Program-made: the position numbers and the translations under genes
Assembly (NCBI GenBank): GCA_030144725.1
Contig: JASKMD010000031.1
Coordinates: 2,575,775-2,639,774, forward strand
Direction of reading: 5' to 3'
Length of the DNA: 64,000 bases
From: Haematococcus lacustris
Taxonomy: Eukaryota; Chlorophyta; Chlorophyceae; Chlamydomonadales; Haematococcaceae
Notes under the pieces: generated by a model
The model's database searches: none
The model's input: only the letters and a program-made list of their open reading frames with translations
What the model was told of the DNA's origin: nothing
Shown: piece after piece, positions 1 through 31,400 of the stretch
How positions within the stretch are numbered: position 1 is the stretch's first letter
Layout of the letters: every line of letters starts with the position of its first letter

Positions 1-2395
1 TTGTGAAGGGAGCAGCAATGGCCAGGGGTGGTAGCTGCTTGCCAGCCAGCCGCAAGCTGCCTGCCTCCAGTAAGCTCGGGCTAGCTCCAGCCGCAGCAGC
101 TTTGCCTCGAGTGCTTCTCACCCCTAAGAGGGCACTGCCCACAAACGTGCCGTTGGACAGCATCTCGTCTGCTTCTGCAAACTTGCGCGACAGCACCTGC
201 ACCAGCGCCTGCTTGATGGGCCCCACACAGGTCTCTGGCTGCAGCCCTGGCCCAGGCAGCTTAAGCCTGGCTCCCTCCACAGCCTCTGGCAGCACCTTGG
301 AGGCACAGGCCACTGCCACACGCTCGTCTGCATTGACTGCTGCCAAGCCCCGGGCGGCCTTGACTGGGGCCTTGCTGCTGGGGCTTGACCCCTCACTGTG
401 CATTCGCTTGCAGCAATGCAGTTGCACCAGCGCTGCAGCGGCGGCCTGGCGAGCACGCTCATCAGAATGGCTGAGCCCAAGCTGGCAGAGGCCGAGCACA
501 GCAGACTCTTCCAGGCCGTCACAGCCAGCAGCGCTACCACTGCCCTGGCTGCTGCTTGCAGTGCTAGGGCAGCGATCTGCCTTGCCAAGCAACTGCTTCT
601 CCACCGCCATGCCCAGGATGTCAGCCACCAGGCTGAGCCGGGCACACAGCTGCGCTGCTTGCGCCACGACACCCTTGTCAGCTCGACTGCTGCTAGAAGG
701 TGCAGCGGGTGAGGTGGCAGCTGGGGTCTGGCTGGCGCTGGCCACAGTGGCGGCTGCAGCTGCTGCACTGCTGGCAGAGGCTGAGGGCAGTGTGGCGGGA
801 TCAAGGAGGAAAGGGCCTAGAAACAGCCCACCCAACCCTGGGCAGGTGGCCAACGCAAGTAGCGCCTGCAAGCAGCAGCCAGCAAGGTTTTCTGAGTAAC
901 CAAATGTGTGGTAGATTGACATCTGCAACACTTGAACCTGAGCATGCCGTTTGATGCACCAATGCTAGAAGCCCCTCAGCCTGCCTGCAAGGGCGCGTCT
1001 TTTCATCACCACGCTGCTAGTTCACTCAGGCCCTTAGCATGGCAGTTGCGTACCTGCATAGCTGATTCGTTGATGCGGGCGTTTGCATTTCCACAGCGGC
1101 GAACAAGCAGGGGCACAAGGCCAACCATGCCCTCACGCAGTGTTGTGGCAGGCACAAGGCCTTGGGGCTGCTGCTGGCTGACAGAGGTACCAGACGAAGA
1201 GGGGGCGGCAAAGATGGCGAGGACTTTGTGCAATAGGTCCAGGGAGCTGTGGAACAATGGCACCACCTTCTCCCTGCACATAGACAGATCACGACAAGAG
1301 CCACTGATTTCATGGCAATGAGTGAGATGACGCACTCCATCACAAGGTATTGCATGACAGGAAATGAGCTGCTGAAACCACCAACAGATCAACAGCCGGG
1401 ATCCTAGATACGAAGTGCATCTTGCTGCTATACAACACATGCACCTGATATGTTTGTGTTCTCACCTGAGCATGACTTGCAGGATCTCGCAAGCTATGTG
1501 AAACCCCTGCAATGCTGCTCCCTGCGCCTGCTGGGTGGCGCCAGGATTTGCAGCGGCAGAGCAGAGTGTGGCCAGGGTACGAGCTGTAGAGGTCAGCCCC
1601 TGCTCACGGTCCTTCCAATCGGAGGAATGCAAGCTGCGTACAACTCGTTCCGGCAGGACCTGTGTGAAGATGTCAAAGTACATATCTTTGTTTGCTGGGT
1701 AGTGTGCATCTCATGTATTGCAGATCCCTTGCAAGATGCTAGTGCTGCCGTCAGGATACATTCCGCCTAGTTGACATGCTTGCGGCCATGTAGCTGTCTT
1801 ACCTGTGTCCAATGCTTTACGGCGTCAGGGATAGGAATGACTGCTTTCATACAGCCAGCGAGCCCACTTCCATCGCTCTGCTGCCCAATCACGTCAATGC
1901 GTTTCGGCAAATTCTTGCCATTTGGGCTTGCAGCACATGGTTGCTTCGCCGATGCAGTCTCTGGACTGTATTGCGTGTCTGCTGGAACAGGCGGTTGCGC
2001 TTCAAGGGCTGGCGGTTCTTGAGAGGCTGCCTCCGCTGGCTCCTTGTTCTCAGTTATTGCGACCAGCAGTGGCTTAAGCGTCGCCACATTTAGGCTCTCT
2101 TTCGCGGCCTGCACTGCCTCAGCAACCTGCACCCACATGTCCGCACGGATTGTCGGCCTTTGCTAGTACCCATTGACGCATACGTTATCCAAGCTCTACA
2201 CACCTGGGCGTCCCCGAGCCCGCTTGCCAGGACAGAGACATTTGCAGGAGTGCTGAGGGGTCGCTGCTGCAATGCTCTCTGATTGCTGCCGGGCTCTACT
2301 CCATCGAGGCCCTGAAGGTTTGCGGGGGCAGACGAAGGTTTAAGAGGTTCAGGGGCGACTTTTGAAGAGGACTTCTTAGTCAAGAGATTTCCCAT
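1..2395 (-). CDS. CEP104-like TOG-domain protein, 3' end outside window
   Basis: Five exons are read on the minus strand: 2204-2395, 1803-2126, about 1476-1686, 1054-1273, and 865 running off the edge. The start MGNLLTKK is the first Met and fits an N-myristoylation consensus (Gly2, Thr6). Residues 1-170 are low-complexity. The later exons form HEAT-like helices: EVVRSL-type helix VLPERVVRSLHSSDWKDREQ, then KVVPLFHSSLDLLHKVLAIF, LVPLLVRRCGNANARINESA and LCARLSLVADILG. In order and spacing these match the TOG array of CEP104 (Chlamydomonas FAP256), a ciliary-tip microtubule protein. The N-terminal jelly-roll domain of CEP104 is absent, so this is either a shorter paralogue or a model with upstream exons missed. 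The junction between exons 2 and 3 does not keep phase as I read it, so a small exon may be missing there. The family call is inference from remembered resemblance. Confidence 0.6.
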
Positions 2396-2615
2396 TTGCT
2401 GTAAAGGAGTGCACGAATCCCGTACATGCGGGACGCGCTTGTGAAATGTTCGGCCTTTGCAGCTTAACGGCTAACCGACTAACAGTCAAGACGCGGGGAA
2501 GTGCCTTGAGCTATTTCTTCTGGTTGGGCATGACTCTATCCGCGCATCCCGCTCTGTTCAGTATGATTGCAGCTTGAAGCTGGCATGACAGCCCGCGCCA
2601 GCTGCTCATTTTGAA
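2396..2615. promoter_or_regulatory. Divergent intergenic region between CEP104-like gene and HAUS3
   Basis: Only 220 bp separate the two divergent start codons, so both promoters and 5' UTRs must lie here or overlap the genes. The segment is less GC-rich than the flanking exons. No TATA box in a convincing position was found. Both neighbours are microtubule-related, which would suit coordinated expression, but that is inference. Confidence 0.45.
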
Positions 2616-5600
2616 ATGGCCACAGCACAGAAGCGTCTAATCACATCTCTTGAACAGGCTGGCCTAGATGTGCCCGGCCATACCTTCTTTTCGTCATTTC
2701 CAGCCAACACCAGCCTTGTTAAGTGGCTGGCAGATACTGTGGAGGCTCACAACCAAAGCAAGGCATTACTAACAGGGACAGAGGCCAGTGACACATCGCG
2801 CAGTGATCAAGCACAAGCATCCCCTTGGTTATGCAGCAGCACGCCTCCTGAACAGCAGGCCGTCCTTGCAGAGCTGGAGCAAGAGAGCAGCATGCTGCAG
2901 GCACAGCTGCGGGACATGCAAGCCTTGACTGCTGAGCTGGATGACAAGCTGCAGCAGTCACGTCAAGCACACCATCACCTCGCAGTAAGGCGGAACGAAA
3001 ACACTGCCATCCTGGCTACAAAGCGGGCTGAGCTGGCTGTGCTGAACAGTAAACTTAACCAGCTGTTGCAACAGCTGCACAACAGCGTTCGGGTGAGCAA
3101 CTCGGCGGTGGCAATGTGTCTAAACTGGCCATGCAGACAGTTCATCTTTTTTGCTGCCGGGTTTGAACCAGCTCCACAGTGCCATGCAATGCCCACTGCG
3201 CCCACCAGTGACTTGGCGCTTGTGACTGGAACTGCAGGATCTCGCCCAGCTGCTGAGCCTGCATGGAGCTCAGTGGCTGCTGACAGCAGCTAACATGGAC
3301 GTGCTCATGGCAGCAGACACCATGTTCAACGAGGTGCTAAATCGGTGCGTATGGCAAGCACGTGAGGTCGCTGACAGCAGTCTGACACATGCTGGCAGGC
3401 ACTTGCAATGACAAGCAATGACAAAGGCCGTACAGGATGCTGGTCATACCCCCATTCTCACCTCTGTCCACTGCTATCCTTTGTGTGTGCATGAGTGCAG
3501 CCAGCTGAGTAACATGGACGCTAGCCACAACAGCAACAGTGGCACTGCAAGCGATGCTCAGCAAAGAATGTCCCAACACAACCCAAGCTCCGCAGCCAAC
3601 GGTGAGTCACCTCAGCTTGCACAGCTCAAAGAGGCAGCTTCATGGCAGCTGCTTTGCACACACACAGCCGGTGCACTGTATCTAGCATGACCTGGCGCTC
3701 ATGGTGGCAGTGCTCATGTGGGCACAAGGGGTGGTCATCACCACCATAATCATCACAATCATTGCATTGCATCCGCATCTTGTCACTGTTGCAACATACA
3801 CACGTACGCCCATGGGTGCAGGGGGTTGTGCTGCCTAGGTTGTTGTGGTATGCTGCAGCAAAACCACACTGTGTACACCAGGCTGAAGGGTGTGAGGGTG
3901 CTCAAGGGGTGTGATGATTGTGGCGGCGCAGGGAATGGCAGCATGCACCCCAGGGAGGCCATCAGCCTGGAGGACCCGTGGCTGGCTGAGGTGGATGAGC
4001 CTGGCATGGAAGCTGGCAGGCAGCTGGCCCCCAGCCTGACACCTCTGGAGCATGAGGCCATGATGGCGGAGCTACAGCGGCTTAGGTGCGGCCTGGGCAG
4101 TGCAGTGGGTGCACGCAGCACCGGCCTAGCTCCTACAGCCAGGCTCACAGCAGCACACCATGCCTGACCTTCATGGCAATTGCCACCATCGCCATCATCA
4201 CAGCCACACACTCCGCTGCACGGGGCAGGGTGAGGCATGACTAGATGCTGCTACAGCCACCGCAAACACATATCATGACACCAATGCCTTAATTTGTGTC
4301 ACTCTATACACATCATACCCTGTACACATCATACCCTGTACCCTGTCATTGTCCACAGCCAGTGAAGCTGTCCACACGTTCTATCGGGTAGGCTGGGGCT
4401 GGGGCAGCAGCGTGCTTGCTCTGCCCTGCCCTGGCCAGGTCTGCTTACTGCCTGGTGGAGCTGGAGCTGGTGCAAGCTCGTATGCAGCTGGCGGGTCAGC
4501 AAGGCCAGGTGCGGGCCCTAGCCCTGAAGCTGCCCTGCCCTGCAAGGCTGGGTCACTCAAGCAAGTCAGGGATAGCTTCTTCAGGGATAGCTTCTTTGCT
4601 ATAGTCTGGCTGTGACTCCACAGCAGTGTTTTTGTTTTCGCGCTATATATAGCGTTCGGCTATTTAATGCCATGTATCAGGGGTCATTTTGCGCTATGAA
4701 TGGTCGCTTTGCGAGCTGCACTACCTCGCACTGCGCTGTAAAAGAACGACCTTTGACCTGCAAATTTCTGTTATTTGGCTTGTTTTGTTCTTAATAAGTT
4801 CACCTGAGCGATGTTTTGAAGTAAGGTCGAGCTATGAGTGCAAGGGTATATGAACCTATGCCATGTCACTTTGAGCTATAGATCATGCATCAGGGCGAAA
4901 CGAAAAAAAACTACTGCACAGCCTGCCGGTGCACAGTGTCAATATGATACCCTGTGCCATCCCATGCACACACTCTTACTGCATGACCTGCATGTGCCTG
5001 AGTGCATGCGGTGATGCGGTACATGCCAGTGTGTTGGCCCTGAAGTGTGCTTAATATGTTCATGTCAATCACACTTGCGTCGAGTGTCTACCACACTACA
5101 ATGATCCATGCGACATTTGGTTAGTGCCCTGCTCTGTCTGCATCTGGAGGCTGCAGGCAGAGGAGCTGCGGCGTATGCAGAGGGAGCATGGCACCGCAAG
5201 CTCCAATGCAAGCGCGCCATGGCTGCATGACTCTGAGCGGCAGAGGGTGGCGGCCCGGGTGGCGGCGCTGGAGAGAGAGAAAGCGAGGTGGGAGGGGGGG
5301 TTGTACTGTGGCCAAAGGCGGCACTCAATGCCTTGCAATGAGCGAGCAGCCTGTCAGTGTGCTTGTAGCACAACTGCGTATAACCTGCAGCCCTCTCCAC
5401 CCAGCAGCAGCAGCAGCAGCAGCAGTCGTGAAAGCTGCATCCTCCCACAGCAGCACTGCATCAGCTGTGTCCTATTTGGCCCCATACCTTCAACCCCTCT
5501 TGTCTGGGTAGGGCAAGCCCAGCCTTCATCACCCCGATGCCGTTCCTCCTCCACCCACTCTCTTGTGGCTCACACTACCAATGCATCCTCTTCTGCTGCT

Positions 5601-8600
5601 GGTGTTAATGGTGCAGCTTTTACCACTGATGCTGATGCCACTGCCGCAGCTTGCTGCACACAGCTGTCCCACAGCTGGTGGAGTCCCTAGGCAAGCTCCA
5701 AGACACCTACGTGCTTCAGGTCTGGCAGCAGGGTGGCGGGGCGCAAAACACATTTGAAGGCCACCCCTCACCTCTCATGCACCCTGGTCTTTGTTGGCAC
5801 AGTCTTTGTTCCTTCCCAAGCTCTGTGTCGCACACAGCGCCATTGAAGCAGGCAATAGAGGCAGGCAGGGTGCACAGCCAGAAATGGCAGCAGCATGGCT
5901 GCTACTGAACCTGACCTGGTCTAACCTGGCCTGACCTGGTCTAACATGGCCTGAACTGACACCTGACCTGACACCTGGCCTGACCTGGCCTGACCCAACC
6001 CGACCTGACCTGACCTGAACCACCGCTGCCATGCCCACCCCAGGGTGACTACGCACTCCGCGCCGCCCGTCACGCCCGCAGCATCAGCGACAAGCGCACC
6101 CTGGTGGAGCTGCTGCTGTCACGCGGGGCTCAGTGCCTCCTGCTGGACAGCCTGCGCAAGCATGAGACCGAGCAGCTGCAGGTCGACACCCCAGGGGTCC
6201 TGCTGTGCCAGTAGAGCACCTTGAGCAGCAGGCTTGGTGGCAGCAGCTGCCTGAGGCTCATGTGGCCAGATTGTCTGGTGTCTCTTGCATAAGGACCTTG
6301 CTCATGCCATCAACACCAGATGACGATGACGATGATAGTTAGATTGATGATGGTGATGCATTGGAATCAGACAAGCCTTTTTCCACCTGCCTGCCCACCT
6401 GCCTGCCATCCTGCCCACCTGCCTCCTTGCCTGCCCACCTGCCTGCCTGCCCACCTGCCTGCCTGCCCACCTGCCTGCCTGACCACCTGCCTGCCATCCT
6501 GCCCACCTGCCTCCTTGCCTGCCCACCTGCCTGCCTGACCACCTGCCTGCCTGACCACCTGCCTGCCTGACCACCTGCCTGCCTGACCACCTGCCTGCCT
6601 GACCACCTGCCTGCCTGCCCACCTGCCTGCCTGCCCACCTGCCTGCCTGCCTGCCCACCTGCCTGCCTGCCTGCCCACCTGCCTGCCTGCCCACCTGCCT
6701 GCCTGGTGTGCAGCCCTCCTGGTGTGCAGCCCTCCACCCTGACCTGCCAGCCTGCCTCCTCACCTGCCTGCCTGCCCACCTGTCTTCCCCAGGGCCTGCT
6801 GCACATGGTGGGCGAGCTAGACCTCACCTTGTCCTCTGTCTGCTCAGCCTCCCACACCCGCCGATCCCACTATGCCAGCCTGCAGCTGACCAGCAGCACC
6901 ACACCAGCCTCCCCTAAACCTCCCCTCACACCCTCCCTCCTGCAATCGCAGCCCCACCAGCCGCAACGCTCCCCTGCCAGCTACCATGCTCTGAGACAGC
7001 AGCAGGAGCAGCGCGGCTTGGTGGGGGAGGACGAGGTGCTGGAAGGGGTGCAGGATGCGTTGCAGGCGGCAGCAGCAGTGGCGGCAGCGGCCAAGGCATT
7101 GGCTGCAGCAGCAGTGGCGCCCCCTGGTAGGCCCTTGGGACCCTGTGGTGCTGGAAGCTGGTGCGCACAATGCATGGGCTCATGTGGCCAGATTGTCTGG
7201 TGTCTCGTGTGTGTGGACCTTGCTCATGCCCTCCATGCCAGAACCACCACCCACTGATAAGGCAGCAGACAACCTGGTAGCAAATGCCACGTGATGATGG
7301 TGTTGACGACGATGGTGATGATGGTAATGAGGTTGATAAGCAGCAGCCCTGCAGCACCGACAACAACCGTGCAGCAACAAGTACAACCCTGCATGGTTCA
7401 TACCAACCCCTATAGCTCCTGTGCCTGCACCTGAAATGCATGACCTTGCCTCGCTTGCTCTCGCCACGCACAGCAACTGAGCACGAATGCAGCACCCCCC
7501 TGCCTGTGCCCAGCATTGCAGCGCACCACAGCCCCCTCGCTGCACCTTCCCACACCGCCTGACCTGCTGTGGCACCTGTCTGCTGTACTGCCCCTGCCAG
7601 GTGTCAACCCTCCTCCCCGACCTGCCAGCCAGCCGCCCTTGGTGCCCCAGCTGACTCTGAAGGCTCTCACAGACGGTCTGCAGCAGCTGGTGGCACACTC
7701 AGCTGCGGCCTTGGACCTGACCGGCACCATCGTCTCCCCCTCCCAGCCACCAGCCAGTGTGGGACACGCCACAGCCCAGGCCCAAGCCTGCCATGGCTTG
7801 CTGTTTGAGAGGGCGGATGCAACCATGCCCACCATGAGGCTGCCGGCGCTGGCGGAGGCCATGGGCCAGCTGGAGGGGCTGCATGAACAGCTGCAGGTGA
7901 GGTCACTACTGGCTGCAGAGTGTGCTGGGGGCCTGGTTCAGTTGGTATGCTGCTATTCAGCCGCAATGCTGTTTTTTAACAAGAGACTGTACTATACACT
8001 ATGATTGCATGCACTGTGGTGCTGAGCACCCGACGTCAGCCTCAGTTGAGGCAGTGTTCTTATGTATTCGCATCCTCTGTGTGGTGCTTAGCACTCAACC
8101 TCAGCTGAGGCAGAGGCGATGATGTTATGTGTGCCTGATCTATTCCTCCCACCCCTCATCATATGTAATGGCATGACACATGCTGCATTGCATGCTGACA
8201 CAGCAGCGCAAACAGTGTCCATTGAACACTACTGTGCTTGAGGCTCGTGCGCCTGGGCCTTGGGCTTGCAGTCTTGCACGCACTTGTAGTTATGCGTGAT
8301 CTGTGATAGTAAGGAGCGAGATGGGGCTGAATGGAAAGGCGTGACCATCCATCATCACCAGCAGCATATCATTGTCAGTGTCATCATCACCTTCATCAGT
8401 GTCAGTGTCATCATCATCGTCACCACCTGTTACTGTCACCACAGCGGACTGCACAGCACACAACACCTACACCTCCTCTGCTTCCTGCAGCCACACCTCC
8501 ACACCACTGATGCCCAGCCAGGCTGCCCTGCTGGGGCTGACTGTCATCATCACCACCATCATCCTCCTCATCATCATTGCATGGCTGTCACACATGCAGC

Positions 8601-9507
8601 GTGCATTGAGTCGTCATGGTCCTGCCTTTGCAGGCTGCCATCAATGAGTTGGTGCATGCCAACAACGCATACGCCTCCTTCATCGATGTGAACAAGGCCG
8701 ATACCATGCAGGAGCGGCGGGTGCTCACCCTGTTCCACACTCAGCCAGAACGACTGCAGGCAAGTCTGGCAGCCCCTGGCTGGGACATTGGCCCACAGGC
8801 AGGGCAAGCAGCCCGGCTTGACACATGTCACACAATAGACGCTGGAAGAAGGGTGGGCCAAGGGGAAGCTAGGGCAGGGGTAGGGGTAGTGTGGCACAGG
8901 GGTAGGGGTAGGGGTAGTGTGGCACGTGAGGGCATGGCGGCACTGTGGGGTTTGCGTAGGAGGGAGAAGGCCGTGTGGTGGAGGTCAGGAGGGTGGCTGC
9001 TGTAGGCTGCTTTCAGGTGTGTTGTGTAGGGTGGCTGCTGTTCAGGTGCTGTAGGGCCAGTGCACTCACTCACCATGCTGGCGGCTAGGAGTCCTCCTGG
9101 CTCTGGCTTGCCCTGCCTAGAGGCTTTGTGCCCTGCCTGGGGCCTGAGCCTGTGCCCCGTCCCGCCCGTGCTCTGCCTTTAGCCTGTGCCCTGCCCTGCC
9201 TGGGGCCCCTGGGTTTGTTGTTGACACTCATCACCACCATCGCCGTCGTCACCACCATCATCAGCATCATCAGCATCGTTACCATCGTTACCATCGTCAC
9301 CACCATCATTACCACCATGGCCATCATCACCAACATCGCCATCATCCTCAGATTTGCCAGCTTCATCACCATTGCCATCATCATGACGTGGCAGTTTGAC
9401 TATGACATGGCAATAGACCCAATGGTGTTGTGTGTGTGGCCTGGTGGTTGCAGGAGATGGTGAATGAGTTGCAGGCCAGAGCAGATGCGCTGTCCCTGGC
9501 TCACTAA
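2616..9507 (+). CDS. HAUS3: HAUS augmin-like complex subunit 3
   Basis: HAUS3 is a coiled-coil subunit of the eight-protein augmin complex, which recruits gamma-tubulin to existing microtubules in spindles. Thirteen exons: 2616-3092, 3238-3344, 3501-3601, 3932-4085, 4439-4508, 5157-5287, 5391-5507, 5650-5719, 6044-6181, 6793-7126, about 7532-7896, 8634-8759, 9454-9507. Reading phase is continuous across every junction and gives about 747 aa. The N-terminal NTSLVKWLADTVEAHNQS matches the family's conserved start; LQDTYVLQGDYALRAARHAR and the C-terminal FHTQPERLQ...VNELQARADAL match plant HAUS3 closely. Long heptad-like stretches occur at about residues 85-155. The acceptor of exon 11 could also be 7493 or 7514. 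Intron 12 has a GC-AG donor (GCAAGT at 8760). The protein is longer than plant and animal relatives (about 600 aa) because of low-complexity inserts. Confidence 0.9.
4600..5050. other. AT-richer part of HAUS3 intron 5
   Basis: This stretch of the intron between the exons ending 4508 and starting 5157 is lower in GC than its surroundings and holds a short palindrome, GCGCTATATATAGCG, near 4642. No coding potential or element boundary could be recognised. Confidence 0.3.
6377..6712. repeat. CCTGCCTGCCCA-type tandem array in HAUS3 intron 9
   Basis: About 335 bp built from CCTG, CCCAC and CCACCTG blocks, varying by C/A changes. It fills much of the intron between 6181 and 6793 and keeps several frames open on both strands, giving Cys/Pro or Gly/Arg-rich artefact ORFs. 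A related array lies at 29008-29118 in an SMG1 intron. Confidence 0.85.
9225..9400. repeat. ATCACC/ATCGTC-rich imperfect microsatellite
   Basis: Imperfect trinucleotide array of CATCATCACC type in the last HAUS3 intron, just before the final 54-bp exon. A similar CATCATCAC array occurs at 8345-8440 and again at 8545-8580 in the preceding intron. Confidence 0.7.
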
Positions 9508-10157
9508 TGACCACCCTGTCTGCTGCTTTGTCATGCATGGCCATGCAAGCAAGCGCACCCCGACCCCCTCCAGCTGCTATCACAACGCATGTCTCACCCA
9601 CAACTAGGCGCTACGTTGTCTGTAATCCGGACCACCTGAAATAGACAGTCTGCGCCAATACCCACCCCCACCCCCTACAGCAGGGAGCTGCTATCACAGT
9701 GCATGCCAGGCATGTTGCCGTCAGAGCTGTTGGGGCTGTACTGCATTGCAGCTGGGGCTTGACTCAGACACAGGGCTCCAAGGAACCATACAGGGAGGGA
9801 GGTGGATGTGGCAGGGTGGCGCTGGCGCGTGAGCACCACACCAGCTGGGGCTGGTCACCAGTGGATCGCAGTTGGCCAGCAGCCCAGTGACGTTGGTGGA
9901 TGAGCACCAGGTTTAAGGTCCCCAGGGAAGCCCTGAGGCCCTGGGAGCAACAGTTGGCCAGCAGCCAATCCACTTGGCCAGTTAGCTGGGGTGCATTCTT
10001 ATCATCACCTTGGCTGCCTGGTCCCCCCAGTGCACGAGATGGTGGTTCTCAGCAACTGGTTGAAACAGGATGGGTACCATATGGGGATGTGAGGGATGCG
10101 CAGGTGCATGGTGAACAATAAAGAGTTGTATGACAGTGTAACATGTGACAATGAAAA
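9508..10157. other. Intergenic region between HAUS3 and the first scaffold gap
   Basis: Contains the presumed HAUS3 3' UTR. No second gene, RNA gene or mobile element is recognisable. Upstream SMG1 exons could begin here, but none shows the expected N-terminal HEAT-type sequence. Confidence 0.4.
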
Positions 10158-10657
10158 NNNNNNNNNNNNNNNNNNNNNNNNNNNNNNNNNNNNNNNNNNN
10201 NNNNNNNNNNNNNNNNNNNNNNNNNNNNNNNNNNNNNNNNNNNNNNNNNNNNNNNNNNNNNNNNNNNNNNNNNNNNNNNNNNNNNNNNNNNNNNNNNNNN
10301 NNNNNNNNNNNNNNNNNNNNNNNNNNNNNNNNNNNNNNNNNNNNNNNNNNNNNNNNNNNNNNNNNNNNNNNNNNNNNNNNNNNNNNNNNNNNNNNNNNNN
10401 NNNNNNNNNNNNNNNNNNNNNNNNNNNNNNNNNNNNNNNNNNNNNNNNNNNNNNNNNNNNNNNNNNNNNNNNNNNNNNNNNNNNNNNNNNNNNNNNNNNN
10501 NNNNNNNNNNNNNNNNNNNNNNNNNNNNNNNNNNNNNNNNNNNNNNNNNNNNNNNNNNNNNNNNNNNNNNNNNNNNNNNNNNNNNNNNNNNNNNNNNNNN
10601 NNNNNNNNNNNNNNNNNNNNNNNNNNNNNNNNNNNNNNNNNNNNNNNNNNNNNNNNN
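10158..10657. other. Scaffold gap of 500 N
   Basis: Exactly 500 N, a conventional placeholder, so the true missing length is unknown. It removes the 5' part of SMG1. Confidence 0.99.
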
Positions 10658-29210
<18,553 letters not shown>

Positions 29211-29710
29211 NNNNNNNNNNNNNNNNNNNNNNNNNNNNNNNNNNNNNNNNNNNNNNNNNNNNNNNNNNNNNNNNNNNNNNNNNNNNNNNNNNNNNNNNNN
29301 NNNNNNNNNNNNNNNNNNNNNNNNNNNNNNNNNNNNNNNNNNNNNNNNNNNNNNNNNNNNNNNNNNNNNNNNNNNNNNNNNNNNNNNNNNNNNNNNNNNN
29401 NNNNNNNNNNNNNNNNNNNNNNNNNNNNNNNNNNNNNNNNNNNNNNNNNNNNNNNNNNNNNNNNNNNNNNNNNNNNNNNNNNNNNNNNNNNNNNNNNNNN
29501 NNNNNNNNNNNNNNNNNNNNNNNNNNNNNNNNNNNNNNNNNNNNNNNNNNNNNNNNNNNNNNNNNNNNNNNNNNNNNNNNNNNNNNNNNNNNNNNNNNNN
29601 NNNNNNNNNNNNNNNNNNNNNNNNNNNNNNNNNNNNNNNNNNNNNNNNNNNNNNNNNNNNNNNNNNNNNNNNNNNNNNNNNNNNNNNNNNNNNNNNNNNN
29701 NNNNNNNNNN
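29211..29710. other. Scaffold gap of 500 N
   Basis: Second conventional 500-N gap. SMG1 coding sequence enters it from the left and does not reappear on the right, so it probably hides the SMG1 C-terminus. Confidence 0.99.
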
Positions 29711-31400
29711 ATCATCAAAAGAGAGTCAAGGCAAGTGGGTTTGCAACGTTCTCCAATCAAAGCCTACAGGCAACAATAGATACATGAGACACCAGGCACA
29801 AGCAGGCACAGCGTCTCCCAACGTCAACCCTAGGCCCCTGTGTTCACAAAGTTGGAGGCATCTCATGCAAGGGAAGCGCAGCTACAATTGACGCTGGATG
29901 GCTAGTGGCTGGTGGATAAGCCAACTGAATCCTCGCCAGTTGGACAGAAGCTCTTGGTCTTCCCTCACCCACCCAGCTGAACCCTGGTGACCTGAAACCC
30001 TGGTTCAGGTCACAAGGGTTTCACAAGCCTGACGCACCCTGCAACCTGTCACCGCCGTTCCCTGACACAATGTAAGCTGTTGATGCCTCGAGTCCACCGC
30101 CACGACCTATTTATGTACTTCTAGAAGCGAAGAAGCTCAAGCTGCCAACGCAGCTTGAAGCGCAGTCCCCCGTACGAACTTTGCCGTGCAACACTCTAAG
30201 CTCGGCAAGGCGCATCACGTAAGCCACCAGTTCATGCAAGCCAATCGCCCCATGTCAAATTGTTATTGTCGTCATTCAACACCGTTCAATTATAATCAAC
30301 ACCACATTGTCTTACAAGGGTGGCTGCTGTCATGCACTGCGTACGGGCACACACTACGACGTGGTGCAATTTTTCTTACATGTCAAACTCCGTCATCAGC
30401 TCATGTACGGTGCCCGAACTCTTAGCAAAACATGCATCGATGCTCATGCATCCAGCCTGCAGCCTCGAGCGCCTGGACATAGACCTGTGATATGTACACA
30501 CGAGGCAAAGGAGATAAAAAATGCTGCAAGCAGCGTCATACAGTCACCCTGCCTATTTCGTCATTAACCTTTGTTCTGAACCTGCGTAGATGAAACAGCG
30601 TGGAAATAGACGCACACAGCGTGGCAGTCCTCTCAGCAGCAGCAACACACCATTGGCTGGCAGCGACTGGGTGCTGCTCTGCCACCATGTGGTTGCAGGC
30701 TTGCTTTTCTATTGTAGCAGGCTGCATGGCCGCATGGGCACATGGGCACACATGGGCACGTGGCTGTCCCTCTGGCTAGTGCTGAAGCCTTGGAAGCCAT
30801 CTAGGCTGATCAAGGACATCCGGCCTGGACCAGGCTAACCAGTACTGCCCAAGCTGGGTACTGATGCTGCAATGCACCATGCCAGCCCATGAGATCATTC
30901 CCTGATTGCCAGCTGCCCCTCAGGACAGCTGCTGTGCTATCACACGGGACCACCATAAGGCAGCAGATGCCTGGGGCGTGCCAGGCCGTGCGGGTGGATT
31001 TGTCATTGTGCACCAAGGCAGCTGACAGGAGCTGTGGATACACCGCCCTGGCCACCTCTGCATTGGTACTTCTTGCCCGCAGGGGCTCATGAGGGGGCTG
31101 CTGGGGGTTACTGCCCGTCACGGACAGCACTCCGACCAGGGCTGCCAAGGGCCAGGGTCAAGGGTCAATGCCACTGGGTCACACCAGCTCGCCACCTCAC
31201 TCCTTCCAAGGCTTGCCTTCTACATCCACCTGCACAATCGCCCAACAGACACCATCCATCAGGGTACACCAACAACATGCACAGCATGCAGTGGATGCGG
31301 CAGGTTCTGTGTGGATGCGGCAGGTTCTGGCGGGAATGCAGCCATCCTCATCATCATTATACTCGTCATTACATGCCACTCGTGTCGAGTCGAGTCAGCC
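29711..31400. other. Region without a recognisable gene
   Basis: 29711-30600 is AT-richer than average and has only short frames; it may hold the SMG1 3' UTR or intergenic DNA. 30600-31400 has short frames on both strands with no domain I recognise. The 3' end of the unknown minus-strand gene may extend into it. Confidence 0.35.

Noticed and set aside
3..899. 298-codon plus-strand frame at the left edge
   Set aside because: It is the complement of the CEP104-like last visible exon, which has conserved helices on the minus strand.
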